Shown: positions 60,801 to 64,000 of the stretch, one piece after another
Layout: each line of letters begins with the position of its first letter
How positions within the stretch are numbered: the first letter of the stretch is position 1
Source: an uncultured Methylomonas sp.
GTDB taxonomy: Bacteria > Pseudomonadota > Gammaproteobacteria > Methylococcales > Methylomonadaceae
Length of the DNA stretch: 64,000 nucleotides
Direction of reading: 5' to 3'
Assembly (NCBI GenBank): GCA_936941155.1
Contig: CAKZJE010000108.1
Span: forward strand, 52,522 to 116,521
The notes under the pieces: generated by a model
Database searches by the model: none
Told to the model about the DNA's origin: nothing
What the model saw: only the letters and a program-made list of their open reading frames with translations
Program-made: the position numbers and the translations under genes

Positions 60801-62533
60801 CAGCTGAAAAACGTGCTTTTGTGAAAACGATGGGCGCGGATCATGTGATGGATTCTCGCAGCATGGCGTTTGCGGATGAAATTATGGAAATTACTAACGG
60901 GCAGGGTGTGGATGTAGTGTTGAATTCTTTGTCCGGTGAAGCGATTTGGCGCAATTTAAGTATTTTGCGTCCGTTTGGGCGGTTTTTGGAGCTCGGCAAA
61001 CGCGATTTTTATGAAAATAGCAAAATTGGTTTAAGACCGTTTAGAAATAATATTAGTTATTTTGGGATTGATGCCGACCAATTATTGATTGAACGTAAAG
61101 AATTGGCTGCGACCTTATTTCAGGAAATGATTAAACTGTTTGCCAGCGGCGTATTAAAACCACTGCCGTTCCGTGTATTTCCCGCAGCGCAAGTGGTTGA
61201 TGCGTTTCGTTATATGCAGCAATCGCGGCAAATTGGAAAAATTGTGATTTCTTTCAAAGAAGTAGATTCATTGCAACCGCCACCAGAGTCGCCTGTTGTA
61301 GGCTCATTGAAACTTGCTGCTGAAGCGAGTTATTTAGTAACAGGCGGATTAGGTGGATTTGGCTTAAAAACAGCGCAATGGCTGGTGGAAAAAGGCGCGA
61401 AACATTTAGTGTTATTAGGTCGAACTGGAGCAAGTACGCCAGAAGCTTTAAACGCCATTACAGAAATGGAAAGCCAAGGCGTGAGCGTGCATGTTTATGC
61501 GGTTGATGTTTGTGATGATGAAAAACTCACCGAAGTGTTTGCACAAATTGCCTATTGTGCGCCGCCGTTAAAAGGCATTGTTCACGCTGCCGCGTTGATA
61601 GAAGACGGTTTGTTAGCACAATTAAACAAGGCGCAATTTTTGCGCGTTTCCAATCCAAAAATTCAGGGCAGTTACAATCTGCATTGTTTAACGGAAAAAC
61701 TGCCGCTCGATTTCTTTGTGTTGTATTCCTCTATCACCACATTTTTGGGTAATCCCGGTCAAGCGAACTATGTGAGTGCAAACAGTTATTTGGAATCACT
61801 GGCGCATTATCGTCGTCACAAGGGATTGTCTGGGCTGTATGTGGCTTGGGGCGCGATTGAAGACGTAGGTTTTTTAACGCGCAATCCAGAGGTGAAAGAA
61901 ACCTTAGAAGCGCGGACGGGCAGCAAAGCTTTGAATTCCAATATTGCCTTGCAAATGCTGGAAAAACTCTTGCTCACCGATAGCAACGGCGCGGCAGTGG
62001 TTGATTTTGATTGGTCGACGATTGCGCGTTTTATGCCTGCTGCCAAATCGCCAAAATATACGCAACAAATCTTGCAAGCACAGCGACTAGGCGGCGATCA
62101 TCAGAATGAAAACATCAAAATGTTATTGAAAAGTTTACCGGCTGAAGAGGCATTAACCTTAATTGCGCAGTTGTTGGCGCAAGAGGTCGGAAAAATTTTA
62201 AGGCTACCCGCTGAAAAAATAGACTTGCATAAATCGGTATTTGAATTGGGGATGGATTCTTTGATGGGCATGGAATTGGCGATTGCCATTGAAGCGCGTT
62301 TTGAAGTGAAATTGCCTTTGATGTCGTTGGCAGAAGGCGTGACCATTGCAAAACTAGCCGCGAAAATTGTTGAAGTGATGCACGGCGGCAATACAGCGAC
62401 CGATGCCAATACGCAACAGGAAGCCACTGTGAAAGCCTTAATCAGTCAGCATGATATTAATGTGCCAGAAGCTGCGGTTAATGCGTTTTTGGAAAACATT
62501 AAACAACCGCTAGAGGAACAGACAAATGACTGA
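54836..62533 (+). CDS. Highly reducing type I polyketide synthase (KS-AT-DH-MT-psiKR-ER-KR-ACP)
   Basis: 2565 residues starting at TTG. KS: DTACSSSL (C176), EAHGTGT (H311), GHLEVASG (H351). AT ~535-830: GHSVGE (S624), with YAFHS pointing to malonyl-CoA. DH: HEVGGVAVMP (H927) and HPALLDSCF (D1090), intact. MT ~1350-1560: motif I reads EIASGHTE (E1394) instead of EIGAGTG, so methyl transfer is doubtful. A structural psiKR is ~1570-1800. ER: GAAGGVG (~1963). KR: GGLGGFG (~2170) and the Tyr in QANYVSANS. ACP: GMDSLM (S2475). No thioesterase is present. It therefore makes a saturated chain by iteration, released by the enzyme encoded next (8-base overlap). A repeat palindrome lies inside the psiKR coding part (59776-59808). 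Not a PUFA synthase: one ACP and DH/ER/KR order differ. Confidence 0.93.
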   Translation: MSNYKKIAIVGVACRFPGGVENLEDYWQILKNGADAVTEIPDSRWSKAIYGHPKRKVAGRSYTWAAGVLPHVDEFEAAFFNISRREAEQMDPQQRLLLELTWEAFEDGGLHPQKFAGSNCGVFIGIGSNEYSQHKTDDIAGVDTYFMTGATASIASNRISYIFDLHGPSMSVDTACSSSLFALHQACNSIRNGEASMAIAGGVNMLLHPMGFIGFSKASMLSPNGRCKAFDASGDGYVRSEGAGIVILKPLEQAEADGDKIYAVILASGINCDGKTSSMTVPSSQAQAQLLQEIYNKADVDINEIAYVEAHGTGTAVGDPLEAKGLSLALGSQRDQGNPLLIGSAKTNLGHLEVASGMAGLLKTILCLKNRAIPQNLHYKLPNPHIDFQDWNLKVVDKFLPLSDSAKPLLMGVNSFGFGGANAHVILEEYPRESANVVYHTKNIPPLFLSARKDTALADLAMKYADLISKADVAHYYDIAWSALTHRQLLEQRVAIFADDKASIVKNLRLFAQGETADGIVTSEAVTTHSQLAFVYSGNGCQWLGMGCILFKENKIFRNTVKEIDKHWQNYADFSIEEELFASKDNQKLHLTEVAQPVLFAFQVALTRMLQSFGLNATAAFGHSVGEIAAAWVSGALSLKQAVHVIYERSFAQAQTQGQGKMAAVGLSAAQMQEKLVALKMADDVVIAGINSPSSVTISGDESLLKELETQLLAENIFVRLLDLDYAFHSPYMDPIEERVLKGLAKLKPSASKKMRFISTVTGTELAGNTLDAKYWWQNIRHPVEFSAAANTLIADGVTLFVEIGAHPVLCRYLEQCLQAAEKTGKAISTIKRQEESVSKSLAVVYKAYLSGATIDLAVAFPHAGKFVDLPSYPWQRESYWHQPTESSYGLVARQLDHPLLGYRLKDAKASWENALDTALMPWLADHEVGGVAVMPAAGYVEMALAASKIWFGGTDFEFEEFDISSPMVLDSEHLKVFNLNLNPTEGSFSISSRDYAASNVTGRLLGVPMQKQPRLVSIAPTLADAPIKHTAAEHYQLTQAVGLNYGAAFQGIKQVWIWPSEKMAWARLTMPEMLKKEAEQYLLHPALLDSCFQLLVDLFCEQIIGGHLQAMIPVRVGKLRFYGGHAQPKWGKVELKRYSHRSVVADFTVLDKDYNTIAVLTGVRFRSVSFVKGAEHYPATYVYANKLLPHSNPYLPSPLPTFKVLCNSALNHLKNQEAQLKREQHFNEVLPLFDILVTAYCFEAVQELMQEQNQCSVSQLVTNNAIVEEQVDLLLKILSIVQEDNLAVYQADKWSLVNDAEMPESGAIWRTILADYPDYLPELVLMAQCGTHLVNVLNGKTAPSTLLSPPKSSTQEHLYGLSRSWEVANLIIVDILKNCVAQWPDNRRLRILEIASGHTELTQNLLRILPAHLCDYVFLDANEEAVSHAQAMFESQEFFQPLQMNVENLPETLPDFLQPHSFDIVITTNTLHKLNDLEKTLTHIKQFLVSEGMLLIQERSSDSFTDISSGLEPDWWLYNEESGAAQARLLKPAAWTHLLENQGFIEAKPLIEPEALDNPSVFVILAKNELLTAPVVETAAAQMWLILLDETDNSLALYSQLAKKLTESGQHCIALQSGLETTVLNENHFIFNPEESNSLVKTLAQIDLSGFRNLEGLNIVHLHHWNISSPALDTQFATQRCLLAMNVLQAIEKLAQTQAVSFWLVTTGAAVYESADSKEIDSYNPTTPSQATLWGFGRVAMNEYPHVNVRLLDLPAAQSATQTAKLLATEFLAADNETEVVITPSARHVLRMQRTQLIARSEAKTAAKNISAIALDFKSAGSLNNLYWRALAPQPELAADQIQIRPYAAGVNFRDVMYAMGMLSDEAVENGFAGATLGMELSGVVERIGKNVSGFKPGDEVISFAPASFSTRVITETTATTLKPADWSHEQAATIPAAFFTVYYALHHLARLQPGERVLIHGAAGGVGLAAIQYAQHIGAEIFATAGSAEKRAFVKTMGADHVMDSRSMAFADEIMEITNGQGVDVVLNSLSGEAIWRNLSILRPFGRFLELGKRDFYENSKIGLRPFRNNISYFGIDADQLLIERKELAATLFQEMIKLFASGVLKPLPFRVFPAAQVVDAFRYMQQSRQIGKIVISFKEVDSLQPPPESPVVGSLKLAAEASYLVTGGLGGFGLKTAQWLVEKGAKHLVLLGRTGASTPEALNAITEMESQGVSVHVYAVDVCDDEKLTEVFAQIAYCAPPLKGIVHAAALIEDGLLAQLNKAQFLRVSNPKIQGSYNLHCLTEKLPLDFFVLYSSITTFLGNPGQANYVSANSYLESLAHYRRHKGLSGLYVAWGAIEDVGFLTRNPEVKETLEARTGSKALNSNIALQMLEKLLLTDSNGAAVVDFDWSTIARFMPAAKSPKYTQQILQAQRLGGDHQNENIKMLLKSLPAEEALTLIAQLLAQEVGKILRLPAEKIDLHKSVFELGMDSLMGMELAIAIEARFEVKLPLMSLAEGVTIAKLAAKIVEVMHGGNTATDANTQQEATVKALISQHDINVPEAAVNAFLENIKQPLEEQTND
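59776..59808. repeat. AAACCTTCCAGGTC-type palindrome inside the PKS gene
   Basis: AGACCTTTCAGGTT and AACCTGGAAGGTCT pair with one wobble around TTAGA. It is translated in frame as residues about 1647-1658 (DLSGFRNLEG), in the psiKR region, and belongs to the family found between genes at 31118 and 44632. Confidence 0.75.
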
Positions 62534-63872
62534 TATTGCTAAAAAAACATTTGGATTATCCGGCGCGGCAAAAGAAAAACTTATCCAAAAAATGCTGGAA
62601 AAACGCCAAAATGCAGAAGCGGATGTGCAGCAGCCGATGAAACGCAGTATTCGGCAAAAAGCGATTCCTGAAAGTTGGTATCGGTTTGACCAACATCCTG
62701 ATTATCAACAGATTTTTTTGCACAAAGCCGCAGGCAGAGAGCTGAATATTCCAAATCCGTTTTTTCGGGTGCAAACCAGCGTTGCGAATAATCTCTGTGT
62801 GATTGACGGCAAAGAATATATCAACTTTGCCAGTTATAACTATTTGAATTTAAACGGACATCCGCAAGTCGATGCAGCGGCAAAAGCGGCAATTGACCAA
62901 TATGGCACATCGGTTTCTGCCAGCCGTTTGGTTTCCGGTGAACGCTTAATTCATCAACAATTGGAGCAAGAGCTGGCGCGAGTTCATCAGACTGAAGATT
63001 GCGTGGTGTTTGTCAGTGGTCATGCCACCAATGTGAACACGATTGGCTATTTATTTGGCGCGAATGATTTAATTTTGTATGACGCGCTCAGCCACAACAG
63101 CATTGTGCAAGGTGCGTTGTTATCCGGTGCGCATCGCAAACCGTTTCCGCATAATGATTGGGAAGCGGTTGATGAAATTCTCACCAAACAACGCCGCGAC
63201 TATCAGCGCGTGTTGATTGTGGTGGAAGGAATTTACAGTATGGATGGCGATTTTCCTGATTTACCGGAATTCATCAAAATTAAACAGCGGCATAAAGCGT
63301 TTTTGATGGTGGATGAGGCGCATTCGTTGGGCGTTTTAGGCGAGAAAGGCGAGGGGATTGCATCGCATTTTGGCGTGAATCCCAAAGATATTGATATTTG
63401 CATGGGCACGTTAAGTAAAACGTTAGCAAGTGCAGGTGGCTATGTGGCGGGCGAGAAAGCTTTAGTCGAGTTATTAAGAACTTACGCGCCGGGTTTTTTA
63501 TACAGCGTTGGAATTCCACCCGCTTCTGCGGCGGCAGCTTTGGCGGCGTTACAATTATTGCAAAACGAACCGGAACGGGTGACAGCGTTGCGCAAAAATA
63601 GTGTGTTGTTTTTGCAAAAAGCCAAAGAAAAAAGCATTAATACGGGCTTAAGTCAGGGCTATTCGGTAATTCCTGTGATTGTCGGCGGTTCGATTAAATC
63701 GGGACGCTTGGCGGATTTCATGTTTAAACGCGGCGTGAATGTGCAGCCTATTTTTTATCCGGCTGTTGAAGAAAAAGCGGCGCGGTTGCGTTTTTTTATC
63801 AGCAGTGCGCACACGGAAGAGCAGATTGTGAAAACGATTGAGATTTTGAGTGAAGAGTTAAATAAACTATAA
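62526..63872 (+). CDS. Alpha-oxoamine synthase (KBL/BioF/serine-palmitoyltransferase family)
   Basis: 448 residues, overlapping the PKS by 8 bases. PLP fold: INFASYNYLNLNGHP, SVSASRLVSGERLIHQQLE (in parts), VDEAHSLGVLG (PLP-binding Asp and His), and the Schiff-base Lys in GTLSKTLA (K298). These enzymes condense an amino acid with an acyl thioester with loss of CO2. With no thioesterase on the PKS, it probably offloads the ACP-bound chain onto an amino acid to give an aminoketone. About 50 N-terminal residues are additional to BioF length. A weak ACCT/AGGT hairpin with T-run follows at ~63884. Confidence 0.9.
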   Translation: MTDIAKKTFGLSGAAKEKLIQKMLEKRQNAEADVQQPMKRSIRQKAIPESWYRFDQHPDYQQIFLHKAAGRELNIPNPFFRVQTSVANNLCVIDGKEYINFASYNYLNLNGHPQVDAAAKAAIDQYGTSVSASRLVSGERLIHQQLEQELARVHQTEDCVVFVSGHATNVNTIGYLFGANDLILYDALSHNSIVQGALLSGAHRKPFPHNDWEAVDEILTKQRRDYQRVLIVVEGIYSMDGDFPDLPEFIKIKQRHKAFLMVDEAHSLGVLGEKGEGIASHFGVNPKDIDICMGTLSKTLASAGGYVAGEKALVELLRTYAPGFLYSVGIPPASAAAALAALQLLQNEPERVTALRKNSVLFLQKAKEKSINTGLSQGYSVIPVIVGGSIKSGRLADFMFKRGVNVQPIFYPAVEEKAARLRFFISSAHTEEQIVKTIEILSEELNKL

Positions 63873-64000
63873 AAACTTCCTAGACCTGACAGGTTTTTTC
63901 GTTATGACTGCGAGTCCTTAAAGGCATAGTTATCTACACATCTTTAGTTTAAAAAAATATTTATATATCAATGGGATATTGAAATATGTAGGTTGGGTTA

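Noticed and set aside
54836..62533. PUFA synthase or heterocyst-glycolipid-type PKS
   Set aside because: There is only one ACP, the order KS-AT-DH-MT-ER-KR-ACP is that of fungal-type reducing PKS, and no separate PfaD-like enoyl reductase is present.

Overview
The window looks like a chromosomal stretch of an AT-rich gammaproteobacterial (type I) methanotroph, order Methylococcales. The main reasons are a complete ribulose monophosphate (RuMP) core, hxlA-hxlB-tkt-tal-fba, on the same segment as serine-cycle genes (serine-glyoxylate aminotransferase, malyl-CoA lyase, malate-CoA ligase mtkA/mtkB), together with gammaproteobacterial housekeeping synteny (pheS-pheT-ihfA-merR, xseB-ispA-dxs, parE, ybiT, rpiA). 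I cannot name the genus from the sequence alone.

Layout. 1-5933 (minus, runs off the left edge) is one very large hybrid sensor kinase with an ethylene-receptor-like membrane domain followed by 13 PAS domains. 6169-8015 (minus) is dhaK plus a HAD phosphatase. 8675-15002 (plus) is the RuMP cluster, interrupted by a small membrane protein with a threefold TGV(E/D)KYL repeat. 15112-18301 holds a THI5-like binding protein, a di-haem cytochrome c peroxidase and two ComEA-like proteins. 18569-22616 is pheST-ihfA-merR, followed by tRNA-Pro(GGG).

Downstream of that tRNA, 22792-28064 is an accessory island on the minus strand: a UPF0175/DUF3368 toxin-antitoxin pair, an SF1 helicase with a C-terminal PD-(D/E)XK-type nuclease, and a membrane-anchored coiled-coil partner. 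Core genes resume at rpiA (28612) and run through ybiT, parE, xseB-ispA-dxs and apt, mixed with membrane, lipoprotein and peptidase genes up to 44331. 44677-54110 carries the serine-cycle genes. A second accessory cassette sits among them at 47229-50722: an orphan BrnA-like protein, two paralogous EAK-motif nuclease-like proteins, an endonuclease/exonuclease/phosphatase-family protein and a small partner. A DUF3095 cyclase-like protein lies directly ahead of mtkA.

The right end, 54836-63872, is a 2565-residue highly reducing type I polyketide synthase (KS-AT-DH-MT-psiKR-ER-KR-ACP, no thioesterase), translationally coupled to an alpha-oxoamine synthase. This pairing matches in domain order the FUM1/FUM8 logic of sphinganine-like metabolites and is the strongest natural-product lead. 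Several families of short palindromic dispersed repeats lie between genes, and one copy lies inside the PKS coding sequence. The leads most worth following are the PKS/oxoamine synthase pair, the helicase-nuclease/coiled-coil pair, the EAK/EEP nuclease cassette and the ethylene-receptor-like 13-PAS kinase.
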